From Streptomyces noursei ATCC 11455 (GTDB taxonomy: Bacteria > Actinomycetota > Actinomycetes > Streptomycetales > Streptomycetaceae), in assembly GCF_001704275.1 (NCBI RefSeq), contig NZ_CP011533.1:9362001-9426000 (forward strand): 64,000 bases of DNA, in the 5' to 3' direction. Of the stretch, positions 18,136-27,737 are shown one piece after another. Position 1 is the first letter of the stretch; every line of letters starts with the position of its first letter. Under the pieces are notes generated by a model, which saw only the letters and a program-made list of their open reading frames with translations, made no database searches and was not told the DNA's origin. The position numbers were made by a program, and so were the translations under genes.

Positions 18136-19160
18136 CAACTGCCGCCTGGAGCAACGAACCCGGTGGTGTGCTTGGGGGTTGGGGGTTGTTGTGGGAGGTG
18201 TGCCATGCCTGGCCTGGCCCGGTCGGCCCTCGCTGGGACCGGTTGGGCTCGGGCTGGGTCGGGTCCGGGATATTGCATACCAGCCAGGCGTGCTGGGGAG
18301 TTGGGCTCCGGTGTCGGCGGCAGTGGTTCCCGTGGCGCTCTTTGTCTGTTCGGGCAGTGCCAGGGTGCGGATTGCATAGGGCACCGTGATTGCTCCCAGT
18401 GTGGCGGCGCCGGCTGCCAGGGAGCAGGCGGCGAGCCATCCCAGTTCTTGGTAGGCCACGCCCATCCGGCCGGGTCCGGCGACGACGCCGCAGAGCCGTG
18501 CGCTTTCGTAGAGTCCCATTCCGCGGCCGATGCGTTCGCGGTCGTCGGCGGCGACGGTGGCTTGTTCCGCGGGCAGTTGTGCGGCGAAGCAGGCGGCGGC
18601 CACTGCCCATAGGACAGCGATGATTACGGGGGTGGCTGTAAGGCCCAGTCCGATGGCGAACAGCGCGCTGGCGGCGAAGGAGACGACCATGGCCGGGGTG
18701 CGGCCCAGCCGGTCGGTGACGCGATGAGCGTGTTGCGGCAGGAGGATGAAGACGACGAAACCCGGTGCGAAGACCATGGCCATCTCGCTGGGGAGAGTCC
18801 CAAGTCGCCTTGCAGGCGGAGCAGGAGGAGCATCCGCAGGCCGGCTTCGCCGGTGGACGTCACTGCCGAGACCACCATCAGGGGCAGCAACCGCATCCGT
18901 GCCGTGCCGGGCCGGCGCACACCACCGTCCCCGCTCCCGACCCCGTCGTTGTTGGTGCTCTGTGCCGCACCCGGTGCTCCGGCCCCGGCTCTGGCCCCGG
19001 TTCCGGTTCCGGCCGTGTCCCCGATCTCGGCCGTGATGCTGGTTGCGGTGTGTGGGGCGCCGGAGTTCGTGAGGAGTGCGAGTGCGGCCCCTGTGCAGGC
19101 TGCGCAGCCCAGCCAGAACACCGAGGCGAACCGGTCGGCGAGGTGCCGCAGTTCGCCCCG
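18109..19160 (-). pseudogene. Truncated, frameshifted MFS transporter
   Basis: Hydrophobic segments such as RLLPLMVVSAVTSTGEAGL and VVFILLPQHAHRVTDRLGR are typical of the C-terminal half of a major facilitator transporter. The two halves lie in different frames; a base is missing from the C-run at about 18790-18797 (LGLSP runs out of frame with SEMAMVF). The N-terminal half is absent, cut off at about 19160 where a ketosynthase remnant begins on the opposite strand. Not functional. Confidence 0.75.
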
Positions 19161-20109
19161 GGACGGCCGCCCGCAAACAGGCATACGCCTCGGCCGCCGT
19201 CGGCGAAGCCCTGCGCGCGGCACGCCTTCCCGCGGTCCCGCACGACGCCCTGTTCGTACTGGTCGGCCAGGCCCCCCTGCCGGCCGACGAGCCCACCACC
19301 CCGCTCGACGCCGAAGAGCGCGAGTTCCTCGGCCCCGGCCCCGTCGGCGTACTGCGACCCGGCAGGTCCGTCCACCTCACACACGCCTGCGCCTCGGCGC
19401 CGTTCGCGATCACGTGCGCCCGAGAGCACCGTGCGAGGGCGCAGAACCCGTGGCCGTCGTCGCGGGCGCCACCGCCTCGAACCACTACGAGTACGCCAGC
19501 ATGGACGTGGTACGCGCCGCCGCCCGCCCCTTCGACAAGGAGTGCGCGGGCATCTCGCTCGGGGAGGGCGGCGGCGCCGTGGTACCGGAGTCCGCACGGC
19601 GCGCCCGCGCCCGAGGGCTCGCGGCAGACCTCGTCGTCGCCGGATGCGGCACCCGCGTCGCGGCGGCCAAGTCCGTCGCCTGGGACGAGACGTCGGTCGC
19701 CGACTGCCTCCGCGAGGCCATGTCGGACGCCCGGGCGGACCACCTCGATCATGTGCACGCCCACGCCACCGGCACCCCCCAGGGCGACACCGCGGAACTG
19801 AGCGCCATCGAGGCGGTCGCGGCACAGGCGTCGTTGCGCGACGTGCCGGTCAGCTCCCACAAGGGCGCCATCGGACACCGGCTGCACATCTCCGGCGCCG
19901 TCGGCCCGGCGGCGGCGTCCCAGGCCCTGCGCACCGGCATCATCCCGCCCACCGCGGGCCTGGTCACCCCCGAAGTCACCCACCGGGTACGGCTGCCCCT
20001 GGTATCGGAACACGCCCCACCCGTCACGGTGGTGGCGGTCGACAGCTTCGGCTTCGGGGGAAACAACGCCTCGGTCGTCCTGCGCACAGGCGCCGCTTCG
20101 CATCCCTGA
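19160..20109 (+). pseudogene. Beta-ketoacyl synthase remnant
   Basis: The first part carries the active-site cysteine motif HACASA; after a frameshift at about 19430-19440 the second frame carries HAHATGTPQGD (catalytic His), SHKGAIGH (second Lys/His motif) and DSFGFGGNNAS. These are the KS Cys-His-His signatures of fatty acid or polyketide synthases. The N-terminal 100 residues are missing. The catalytic residues survive, so decay is probably recent. It may be a leftover of a biosynthetic cluster together with the MFS remnant. Confidence 0.8.
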
Positions 20110-20170
20110 AGCCAAGCCCCCTCCACGGGATCCAGGCCACTGACGACGGCCCGCCCCCGCCGGCAGCCGG

Positions 20171-20746
20171 TCAGCGCTCCCCGTACTTCGCCACCGCCTG
20201 CGCGTAGGCCACGCGATGGTCGAGCCCATCACCGCCGACGCGGAACCGACCACGGGCCGACTCGGTCAGAGCCGCCCGGCCCAAGGGCATGCCCGGCCGC
20301 TTCCAGGCCGTCCGCAGCGGGGCGGTGGCCGCGCCTGCGGGGGAGTCGGACAGTGCCAGGGCAACCAGGTACAGCAGGGTCAACGGCAACAGCACCAGAC
20401 ACAGGAGCAGCGAGGGCACCGTCCCTTCCCGCCCACGCAGCACGGTGCCGTCGGGCAGGAGGATCTCGTATGCGGGACGCCACCGCTTCTTCCGCGGTGG
20501 CAGCCGCAGTTCGGCCAGCTGCTCGTGGTCCGGTGTGAGCACGACGAGGCGACCGCCGCCCGTGCGGGCGATCACCGCCAGCGGCGAGGCGCCGGCACGG
20601 TCGGCGGCGAGGGTGAAGCGCGGCTTGTATCCCTGGGGGAGGGGGCGGCCGTCGGGGGCGCCGCGAAGCACGTGGACGGCGGCTGAACCCCGGGGACGCA
20701 GTTCATAGCGCTTGGCGTCGGGGTGACGGGTGAAGACCAGTGTCAT
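20171..20746 (-). CDS. Hypothetical protein with one or two membrane segments
   Basis: 191 aa. A soluble beta-rich N-terminal half (to about 105) is followed by a strongly hydrophobic stretch (PSLLLCLVLLPLTLLYLVAL, about 110-132) and a basic C-terminal tail. I do not recognise the family. It follows a WXG100-like gene on the same strand after a 159-base gap, so a link with type VII-like secretion is possible but unproven. Confidence 0.6.
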   Translation of the reverse strand: MTLVFTRHPDAKRYELRPRGSAAVHVLRGAPDGRPLPQGYKPRFTLAADRAGASPLAVIARTGGGRLVVLTPDHEQLAELRLPPRKKRWRPAYEILLPDGTVLRGREGTVPSLLLCLVLLPLTLLYLVALALSDSPAGAATAPLRTAWKRPGMPLGRAALTESARGRFRVGGDGLDHRVAYAQAVAKYGER

Positions 20747-20905
20747 GGCGTCCTGCCTCGTTGCGTCGTTTCCAGGTGCCCTTGCCGATGGCGGAGTTCA
20801 ACAGGCGAGAAGGTCGTCTACATCCCCATGTGTGTGCGGGAAAGCCGGGGCGGCATCGGAGGTCGAAGAGAAGGGCGGTTTGGCGGGGTGCGCGCTGCTC
20901 AGCGC

Positions 20906-21202
20906 CTACTCGGCGTTCTTCGCGAAGGCGTCCCGCAGCGCGTGCTCCAGCGACTCGTAGTTCTGCTTGACCTGCTTGAGCTTCTCCTCGATGGCCTGGG
21001 TGCCGTCGGCGATCTTCTTGATCGCGTTGTCCCAGCTGTCGTGGAACTCGTCGCAGGCGTTGTCCAGCGCCTCCGCTCCCATCGACTTCGGGCCGGTGTC
21101 CTTCAGCGCACCCAGTGCCTTGCGCATGTTGTCCTGGCTGTCGTGCAGATCCTTCAACAGACGTCCAAGACCGTCCGTCTCGACCTTGAAACAACCGCCC
21201 AT
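20906..21202 (-). CDS. WXG100-like small helical protein
   Basis: 98 aa, almost entirely helical with a central turn around HDSWDNAI, the position of the W-x-G motif in ESAT-6-like proteins, although the Gly is Asn here. Length and helix-turn-helix layout fit the family of type VII secretion substrates or structural partners. No EccC or other secretion gene is in the window. The ATG of MGGCFKVE is chosen as a GGGGG ribosome site precedes it. Confidence 0.6.
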   Translation of the reverse strand: MGGCFKVETDGLGRLLKDLHDSQDNMRKALGALKDTGPKSMGAEALDNACDEFHDSWDNAIKKIADGTQAIEEKLKQVKQNYESLEHALRDAFAKNAE

Positions 21203-21718
21203 GCGCCCCCTGGTGATGTCTGTGCTGCGGCACGACCGCCCTCGCACATTATCTTCGCTTGCCCCGTTCTTTACCATCGCCTGGGTATTGACGGGACCAA
21301 GCACGGGACACGCCCCACGCCACCCCCAGCCTCACCGGCACACCCACGCGAGCCGCGGGGCAGACGCCCCACTCCCCGAACCCTGCGGATCGGGAGGCCG
21401 CAGCGCACCCCACAGGCGGCCCCAGGACGCACGAGCCCGTCCGACCGGGCACCGGATGCAGAGGTCCAACAGGCCGCGGACAACAGGCGCCTGACGCCGA
21501 CACCCACCCGCACCCACCCGCACCCACCCGCACCGAACGCGCCGCACCGAGGGCGCCCGCGAACTGCTCGACAACGTCGCCCTGCCGACCCGGTCCGGTG
21601 CGCCCTGATGATCCACGGCCTTCTACGCTGCCTCACACCGACCGCGGAGATCGAGACGTGCGCGATGGGGCACACGTTCCGGTTCCTTCGCACCCCACCA
21701 GACGACGGGAAGTGCAGG
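21203..21718. other. Intergenic region with promoter-like sites and a short tandem repeat
   Basis: A GATAAT hexamer on the minus strand (21248-21253) with TGGTAA 17 bases upstream could drive the WXG100-like gene. A 10-base unit GCACCCACCC is repeated three times at 21502-21534. No gene is evident. Confidence 0.35.
21502..21534. repeat. Three tandem copies of a 10-base unit
   Basis: The unit is GCACCCACCC; copies are contiguous and followed by a partial unit. Simple slippage repeat in noncoding DNA upstream of the HMG-CoA reductase gene. Confidence 0.7.
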
Positions 21719-22789
21719 ATGAACGACATCCACGAAATCGCCGGGGTCCCCATGAGGTGGGTAGGGCCACTGAGAATTTCGGGAAATATCGCAACCACCG
21801 AGACCGAAGTCCCGCTCGCCACCTACGAGTCACCGCTGTGGCCCTCCGTGGGCCGCGGCGCAAAAATCTCCCGACAGACCGAGCGCGGCATCGTCGCCAC
21901 CCTCGTCGACGAACGGATGACCCGCTCGGTGCTCCTCGAAGCCGAAGACGCGTCGACCGCATACGCGGCCACGCGCTGGCTCGACACGCACTTCGAGGAC
22001 CTGGCCAAGGTCGTGCGCACCTGCAGCAGGTTTGCCGAACTGGTCGGCATCCGGCACGAGATCACGGCCAACTTGTTGTTCGTCCGGTTCGAGTTCACCA
22101 CCGGCGACGCGTCCGGCCACAACATGGCGACGCTCGCGGCCGATGCGCTCTTGAGTCACCTCCTGGACAACATTCCAGGAGTCTCCTATGGATCGATTTC
22201 CGGTAACTACTGCACCGACAAGAAAGCGACCGCAGTCAACGGAATCCTGGGCCGTGGAAAGAACGTCGTAACCGAACTGCTCGTGCCGCGCTCCGTGGTC
22301 ACCGACATGCTGCACACCACGGCCGCAAAGATAGCCGAGCTGAACGTGCGCAAGAATCTGATCGGAACGCTGCTCGCCGGCGGAATCCGCTCGGCGAACT
22401 CCCACTACGCGAACATGCTGCTCGCTTTCTACCTGGCGACCGGCCAGGACGCCGCCAACATCATCGAAGGCTCACAAGGCGTGACCGTGGCCGAAGACCG
22501 GGAGGGCGACCTGTATTTCTCGTGCACATTGCCGAACCTGATCGTGGGCACCGTCGGCAACGGCAAGGGGCTGGACTTCGTCGAGGCCAACCTGACACGG
22601 CTCGGCTGCCGGGCCGAGCGCGAACCAGGAGAGAACGCACGCCGACTCGCCGTCATCGCGGCCGCCACGGTGCTGTGCGGCGAACTCTCGACCCTGGCGG
22701 CGCTGACGAACCCGGGCGAGCTCATGCGCGCGCACCTCCACCTGGAACGCGAGAACACCGTCAGCAGCAGCGGAGCGGCGTCACGGTGA
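21719..22789 (+). CDS. hmgr: HMG-CoA reductase (class I, Streptomyces mevalonate-pathway type)
   Basis: 356 aa. Motifs of hydroxymethylglutaryl-CoA reductase are intact: catalytic E37 in LATYES, K168 in SGNYCTDKK, D244 in GQDAAN and H339 in MRAHLH; FEFTTGDASGHNM and the dinucleotide-site TVGNGKGL are also clear. It reduces HMG-CoA to mevalonate with NADPH. Length (about 353) and sequence match the enzymes of actinobacterial mevalonate clusters such as Streptomyces CL190. Those clusters normally place mevalonate kinase, decarboxylase, IDI and HMG-CoA synthase next to it; none is present here. ATG at 21719 with GGGAAG upstream. Confidence 0.95.
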   Translation: MNDIHEIAGVPMRWVGPLRISGNIATTETEVPLATYESPLWPSVGRGAKISRQTERGIVATLVDERMTRSVLLEAEDASTAYAATRWLDTHFEDLAKVVRTCSRFAELVGIRHEITANLLFVRFEFTTGDASGHNMATLAADALLSHLLDNIPGVSYGSISGNYCTDKKATAVNGILGRGKNVVTELLVPRSVVTDMLHTTAAKIAELNVRKNLIGTLLAGGIRSANSHYANMLLAFYLATGQDAANIIEGSQGVTVAEDREGDLYFSCTLPNLIVGTVGNGKGLDFVEANLTRLGCRAEREPGENARRLAVIAAATVLCGELSTLAALTNPGELMRAHLHLERENTVSSSGAASR

Positions 22790-23048
22790 TCTCGCTTCAC
22801 GTCTTGCGGTGACGTGAGGCCGGATCCGCCGGTGTCGCTTTCGTCGAGCCTCCTTCGCGCCCGCCGCACGCGTGTCGGAGTCGACGTCCCCTCCGCCGAG
22901 CGACGCCCTCTCCCGGGCGGTCACGCGGGTGTGGTCGAGGCGAAGGTCCGCCACGACCGCACCCAGTGCACTGTGCACGCCGCCCCGACCGCGCTCGAAA
23001 GCCGCCGTGGTCGTACGCATGCCCGCGCCACAGCGCCCCGCGAAGCAT
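22790..23048. other. Intergenic region between HMG-CoA reductase and PadR gene
   Basis: No gene recognised. The end of this stretch passes into an AT-rich promoter block (23045-23085) with two palindromes. Confidence 0.4.
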
Positions 23049-23081
23049 AATCAAGCACTTGATTACTCATATTCATGAGTA
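23049..23081. promoter_or_regulatory. Two adjacent palindromes upstream of padR-like gene
   Basis: AATCAAG-CA-CTTGATT at 23049-23064 and TACTCAT-ATTC-ATGAGTA at 23064-23081, each with 7-base arms, are back to back 60-90 bases before the PadR start. PadR regulators commonly repress their own promoter through such sites. Confidence 0.6.
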
Positions 23082-23141
23082 TCATGAGCGGCGTCCCCCA
23101 CGGGCAAGCGGAAGCAGGGGCAACAAGAGGGAGGCGAGGCA

Positions 23142-23711
23142 ATGGCCTTGCGCCACGCCGTCCTGGCGGCGTTGCTCGACGAGGAGCTGAGCGGGTACCA
23201 GCTGGCCAAGTCGTTCGACCTGGGCGTGGCGAACTTCTGGTACGCCCAACCACAGCAGCTGTACGCCGAGTTGACCAGACTGGAGAGGGACGCCCTGATC
23301 ACGGGCCGCGAGGTGGTCCAGGACACGCGCCCCAACAAACGCCTGTTCCGGGTCACCGACGCCGGCCTGGCGGAACTGGAGCGCTTCACGGCCGCCGCCA
23401 CCAAACCCTCCTTCATCCGCGACGACCTGTCCGTCAAGGTGCAGGCAGCCGACCACGTCGACACCGAGACACTGATCGCGCAGCTGACCGAGCGTGCCGC
23501 CTTCGCCCGGGCCAAGACCGACTTGTTCGGCCGACTGCTGCACACCATGCGCGGCGAGCGCACCGAAGCGGAGTTCCTGCGCCACGGCACACGCATCGGC
23601 CCCTACCTGACGTGTCTGCGCGGCCTGGCTTTCGAGCAGGGCAACCACGACTGGTGCGAACACACCATCGCGATCCTGCGGGACAGGCAGGCGACCCATG
23701 TCAGGCACTGA
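23142..23711 (+). CDS. PadR family transcriptional regulator
   Basis: 189 aa. Winged helix at residues 1-80 (LRHAVLAALLDEELSGYQLA, ending in KRLFRVTDAG) and a C-terminal helical dimerisation domain (Vir_act_alpha_C type). GGGAGG precedes the ATG. It overlaps the SGNH hydrolase by 14 bases and is probably autoregulated through the palindromes upstream. Confidence 0.93.
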   Translation: MALRHAVLAALLDEELSGYQLAKSFDLGVANFWYAQPQQLYAELTRLERDALITGREVVQDTRPNKRLFRVTDAGLAELERFTAAATKPSFIRDDLSVKVQAADHVDTETLIAQLTERAAFARAKTDLFGRLLHTMRGERTEAEFLRHGTRIGPYLTCLRGLAFEQGNHDWCEHTIAILRDRQATHVRH

Positions 23712-24519
23712 CCCGCCGTACGCCCGCTACGTCGCCCTGGGCGACAGCCAGACCGAGGGCCTGGGCGACGGCGACGACACGGTCGGCCTGCGCGGCTGGG
23801 CCGACCGACTCGCCGAACGGCTCGCACGGCACAACTGCGCCCTGCAATACGCCAACCTGGCCGTACGCGGCCGACTCGCCGGACAGGTGCGCGCCGAACA
23901 GCTCACCCCGGCCCTCGCCCTGCGCCCCGATCTGGCCACCGTGGTGGCCGGGGTCAACGACCTGCTGCGGCCGCGGTTCGACGCCGACGAGGTCGCCGAA
24001 CACCTGGAGGTGATGTTCGCCGCACTCACCGCCCACGGCGCCCGCGTGGCCACCCTCACCTTCCCCGACGTCGCACGCATCACCCCGCTCGCCCGACCGC
24101 TCAGCTCCCGCGTCACCGCCCTCAACGAACGCATCCGCCAGGCGGCCCGTCGCCACGGGGTCACCGTCGCCGAGACCGGACACCACCCCGTGGTCACCGA
24201 CCCCCGCCTGTGGAGCCCGGACCGGCTCCACGCCAGTCCCGAAGGTCACCGGCGGATAGCCGCCGCCGTCGCCCATGCCCTGGCCCTGCCCAACAGCGAC
24301 GACTCCTGGACTCACCCCCTGCCACCTGCGAAGACGGCCGCAGCCGTCGGATGGCGCGCGGCCGCGCAGGAACTGCGCTGGGCCACCACCTTCCTCGGCC
24401 CCTGGCTGGGCAGACGCCTGCGCGGCCGATCCACCGGCGAGGGCCACACCGCCAAACGCCCGCACCTCCTTCCCGTACAGACACCCACCAGCCCCCGCCA
24501 CGGCGAAGGACCAAGCTGA
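23698..24519 (+). CDS. SGNH/GDSL family hydrolase
   Basis: 273 aa. Block I GDSQTEG (nucleophile Ser), block III GVND and block V SPDRLHAS with catalytic Asp-x-x-His. No signal peptide, so it is probably cytoplasmic; such enzymes act as esterases or lipases on unknown acyl substrates. The C-terminal 60 residues are basic and extend past the fold. Start overlaps padR, indicating coupling; it is the likely PadR target. Confidence 0.92.
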   Translation: MSGTDPPYARYVALGDSQTEGLGDGDDTVGLRGWADRLAERLARHNCALQYANLAVRGRLAGQVRAEQLTPALALRPDLATVVAGVNDLLRPRFDADEVAEHLEVMFAALTAHGARVATLTFPDVARITPLARPLSSRVTALNERIRQAARRHGVTVAETGHHPVVTDPRLWSPDRLHASPEGHRRIAAAVAHALALPNSDDSWTHPLPPAKTAAAVGWRAAAQELRWATTFLGPWLGRRLRGRSTGEGHTAKRPHLLPVQTPTSPRHGEGPS

Positions 24520-24647
24520 GCGGACTGCCTGGACCGGCCAGGCATACAGCCGGCAGGGAGCCTGGAGCACCGCCCGCCCCCGGCGGAGCCGCATTCAACT
24601 CGCCCCGAGCCGCTCCGAGAACTCCGGCACGCCCCCGCCCCTCGCCG

Positions 24648-24665
24648 GGGCACTGACTGGTGCCC
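24648..24665. terminator. Stem-loop between convergent SGNH and phosphatase genes
   Basis: GGGCAC / GTGCCC with a 6-base loop in a 196-base gap between convergent stop codons. Confidence 0.4.
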
Positions 24666-24715
24666 TGACCGGCACACCGCTTGAAGGCGTCAGGCGGCCA
24701 CGACCTGGGCCGGAC

Positions 24716-25876
24716 CTACTCCTTGGGCTCACACAGACGCACGGCGAGGGCGGCGATGTCGTCGTCGAGGCGTCCTCTGCAGTAATGGAGGAGGTCGCGG
24801 TGGAGAGCCGTGAGCAGCTCGCGGGGCGGCGTCGGGGACTGTTGGCGCATCCAGGCCGCCAGCGGGAAGAACTCGCCGTCGCGGGCGCGGGCCTCGGTGA
24901 CCCCGTCGGTGTAGAGCAGCAGCAGGTCACCGGGGGAGAAGTCGAAGGTGTCGATGGTGTAGTGATCGCCGATCAGCCCCGCGAGGTTGAGCAGCGGCGA
25001 GGGGGTGGTGGGTTCGAGGGCACGCAGTTCCCCGCGGTTCAGGAGCAACGGTGGGGGGTGTCCGCAGTTGAGGATCTCGATACGCCCGCCCCCGTGCGGC
25101 ATCTCGGCGAGAAGGGCGGTGGCAAAGCGTTCCATCGGCCCCTCGGGAGGAAAGGCGGCGTTGTAACGGGTGCTGCTGGCATCCAGCCGGCGCGCGACGC
25201 TGACCATGTCGGCTTCGCCGTAAGCCGCCTCCCGGAAGGAGTTGACGATCGCCGCGGCCGCCCCCACCGCGGGCAGGCCCTTGCCCCGTACATCACCGAT
25301 GAGCAACCTGACCCCGTACCGCGTGTCGACCACCTCGTAGAAGTCCCCACCGATACGAGCCTCCGCCGCGGCCGCCAGATACAGCGAATCGATCTCGACG
25401 CTCCCGAAGCGGCGCGGCATCGGACTCAGCACCACCTGCTGCGCCGCGTCGGCGACCAGTCGCACCTGAAAGAGGGTCCGCTCCCGCTGGAGCCGGACAT
25501 GACTTCCGTACGCGGCCGCCACGGTGACCGCGATGATCCCCGCAGCCGTCCACCACGTCCCCAGGCCGGGGAACACGATGCTCAGGCCGATCATCAAAAA
25601 GAGGCAGACCGTCCCCAGCAGGACGGTGGGCAGCACCGGCCACATGGCGGCGGCGAGCGCCGGCGCCGCGGGCAGGAGGCGACTGAAGGCCATTTCCGGG
25701 GGAGTGGTGTATGCCAGGCTGGCGATGACGACGGTCAGGACGACCGGCGAGAGCCGCACAAGCTTCCACCGGCCGTGTCGAAGGAGCCGCGGCCGTCCAG
25801 ACTCGATCACACGCCACAGAATATCTACACAAAGAGAACAAAGCGCTCTGGCGGATCGGAGTCGGCCGCCTGTCAT
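24716..25876 (-). CDS. Membrane-bound PP2C/SpoIIE-type serine phosphatase
   Basis: 386 aa. Three to four membrane helices in residues 40-125, then the SpoIIE phosphatase domain with EARIGGDFYEVV (metal-binding Asp), LIGDVRGKGLPA, NCGHPPPLLL and LLLLYTDGVTEAR. These proteins dephosphorylate anti-sigma-factor antagonists in Streptomyces sigma-factor circuits. The upstream ATG at 25876 is used; a GTG further in is possible. Confidence 0.92.
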   Translation of the reverse strand: MTGGRLRSARALCSLCVDILWRVIESGRPRLLRHGRWKLVRLSPVVLTVVIASLAYTTPPEMAFSRLLPAAPALAAAMWPVLPTVLLGTVCLFLMIGLSIVFPGLGTWWTAAGIIAVTVAAAYGSHVRLQRERTLFQVRLVADAAQQVVLSPMPRRFGSVEIDSLYLAAAAEARIGGDFYEVVDTRYGVRLLIGDVRGKGLPAVGAAAAIVNSFREAAYGEADMVSVARRLDASSTRYNAAFPPEGPMERFATALLAEMPHGGGRIEILNCGHPPPLLLNRGELRALEPTTPSPLLNLAGLIGDHYTIDTFDFSPGDLLLLYTDGVTEARARDGEFFPLAAWMRQQSPTPPRELLTALHRDLLHYCRGRLDDDIAALAVRLCEPKE

Positions 25877-26511
25877 CGGCCGGCCCGGGTGAAATGCGAC
25901 ACGACGCCCCCGGCCCCGGCAGCGACTTCACCGGCCAGGGCGCCGGAACGGAATCGGCCCGAGTGCACAGCGCACCGGCGCGGCGCGGCGTGGCGAGGGT
26001 GGGGCCGAGGGCGTTGAGCACCAGTTGGCGGACGCCAGGTCGTAGGAGTCGTAGGAGCTGTCGAACCGCAGGGATCCGCTGCCGGGCATGGGCTGCTACC
26101 CACGCCTTCCCCGCCCCTCCTCCGAGTGACCGTTAGGGGGCGGCCGACACGAAGGACTTCGCCCAGTTGCCGACCGTCGCCAGTTGCCGACTGCCGCGCC
26201 AAAGCGCTGACGGCTCATCGGCGTGGCGGCGCGGCGGCTCCGAACGACCACCGACTGAGCCGCCGCGCCGGAGGCGGATCGCCACCCGCTGTCCCTGGCC
26301 GGGCAGCCGCCCGGCCCAGCCGGCCGTCGCACGGGCCCGCGCGGCTCACCCCGGCCAAGGCGAACGCCGGCGGGACCAGGTACCGCCGCGCTCCCCCGAT
26401 CGGCCAGTTGCCTGGGTGTTGGTGGAGCGTCAGCCTGGTGATAGTGGCCCTGGCCAGAGTGGGTGTCGTACGCAGGTGAGACCGACAATGACTTCCCCGG
26501 GGGGAATCCGA
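25877..26511. other. Intergenic region without recognisable genes
   Basis: 635 bases. Frames on both strands show only compositional shadows. Possibly decayed coding DNA, but I cannot assign it. Confidence 0.35.
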
Positions 26512-26754
26512 ATGAGCTCCAACACCACTGTCCGCACTGTTCGTCGCCGTACCCTGCGTGTTGCCGCGGCGGCCCTGACCGCGGCCGCCGCGTTCTCCTT
26601 GACGGCCTGCTCCGGTTCGGACGGTGCCGCCTCCAAGCCCGGGGGCCAGTCGGGCGCGGGTGCGGCCGCCGAGGCCCGTGGTGCGGCCCCTACGACGAGA
26701 AGATCAAGGTCCACCCGGTCGGCATCGCCAACTGACCACCGCGAAGACACCTGA
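26512..26754 (+). pseudogene. Truncated lipoprotein (signal peptide and linker only)
   Basis: 80 aa. A good signal peptide with lipobox LTAC at residue 32 is followed by a Gly/Ala linker, then a low-quality basic tail in a shifted frame. The signal region resembles Streptomyces DUF4232-type lipoproteins, whose folded domain is missing. A neighbouring frame encodes DEKIKVHPVGIAN and stop, which looks like the end of a different protein. Probably an internal deletion. Confidence 0.5.
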
Positions 26755-26939
26755 CTGAGTGTCCGGTCCGCTGGTTCCCGCACACGGCTGGCCGCGGACA
26801 ACCCGCCGCCCGCCGCCCGCCGCGGCCGAGCTGCGCAGTGGCGGCTTCGTCCGGCCCGGCCTCTGCTTTTGCATGCGGAAGGCGTGCTCGACGTCGAAGT
26901 CGTCGACCGCGGACGGCATCCCTCTGCCCGGTCAGGGGC

Positions 26940-27737
26940 TCACGGCACGAGGTTCAGCAGGAGGGCGAGGGTGCCGAAGGTCTGCAGGAGGAACGTCGTG
27001 CCGGCGTGCATGCCGATCGACACCCGCAGATCCTTCTTCCGCCAGGCGAACCAGGGCCCCGGGAGAAAGAAGACCACCCTGGACAGGAACACCCACGGCG
27101 TCCACAGGTGGTATAGCGAGAACAGGACTGTGCTGACCACCGGCGCCCATCGGCCCCGTTGGGACTGGCGGGCCATCAGAAAGCCGCGGAAGTAGAGCTC
27201 CTCGATGACCGGGAGGGACAGCCCGGTCAGCGGAATGCACACCGCCAGCGCGGTGACCATGACCGAGTGCGGGTATCCGGAGAGGACGTCGGTGATGCCA
27301 CCGCCCGCACCCTCGAAGGGAACCCACCGAAACAGCGACTCGTAGAAGAAGTTGTCCATGGGGGTGAGCGCGGACGACACCACCAGGAACCAAAGGATCA
27401 GGGGGATGACGAGGGCGACGAGTTTCCGGCGCGGCAGTGGCTTGTCCAGGTAGTGCACCACGCCACGCAGCGAGAACCTGCCGTTGCGCCGGCGCCCCAG
27501 CCACAGCAGTAGGCCGAGCTCGAACGGCACGAGAGCCAGGAGCATGGCGACCGCCCAGCCCAGGAACGGCGGATAGCCGATGGACTTGACCAGTGGTTCG
27601 GCGATGAACAGGTAGACGGCGACGATCAGCACTCCGGGGGCAAGGTGCAGCGCGATGGACAGCGGCAGGGAGTGACGGTCGGCCAGCAACCGCTCGACGA
27701 TTCGACTCGGTCGGGCACCTGCTGTGGTGGAGGACAT
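26940..27737 (-). CDS. CPBP family intramembrane metalloprotease
   Basis: 265 aa, seven to eight membrane segments. The CAAX-protease/bacteriocin-processing motifs are visible: EELYFRGF (E-E-x3-R), a YHLWTP segment (F/Y-x2-H type) and SIGMHAGTTF with the third metal-site histidine. Members cleave membrane-bound substrates or modulate them. The ATG at 27737 has GGAAG just upstream; longer starts lack a ribosome site. Confidence 0.88.
   Translation of the reverse strand: MSSTTAGARPSRIVERLLADRHSLPLSIALHLAPGVLIVAVYLFIAEPLVKSIGYPPFLGWAVAMLLALVPFELGLLLWLGRRRNGRFSLRGVVHYLDKPLPRRKLVALVIPLILWFLVVSSALTPMDNFFYESLFRWVPFEGAGGGITDVLSGYPHSVMVTALAVCIPLTGLSLPVIEELYFRGFLMARQSQRGRWAPVVSTVLFSLYHLWTPWVFLSRVVFFLPGPWFAWRKKDLRVSIGMHAGTTFLLQTFGTLALLLNLVP

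Noticed and set aside
18109..20253. A 714-codon minus-strand open frame.
   Set aside because: It only contains the MFS C-terminal part; the remainder is antisense to the ketosynthase remnant.
21502..21534. Possible CRISPR-like repeats.
   Set aside because: The 10-base units are contiguous without spacers; a simple tandem repeat.
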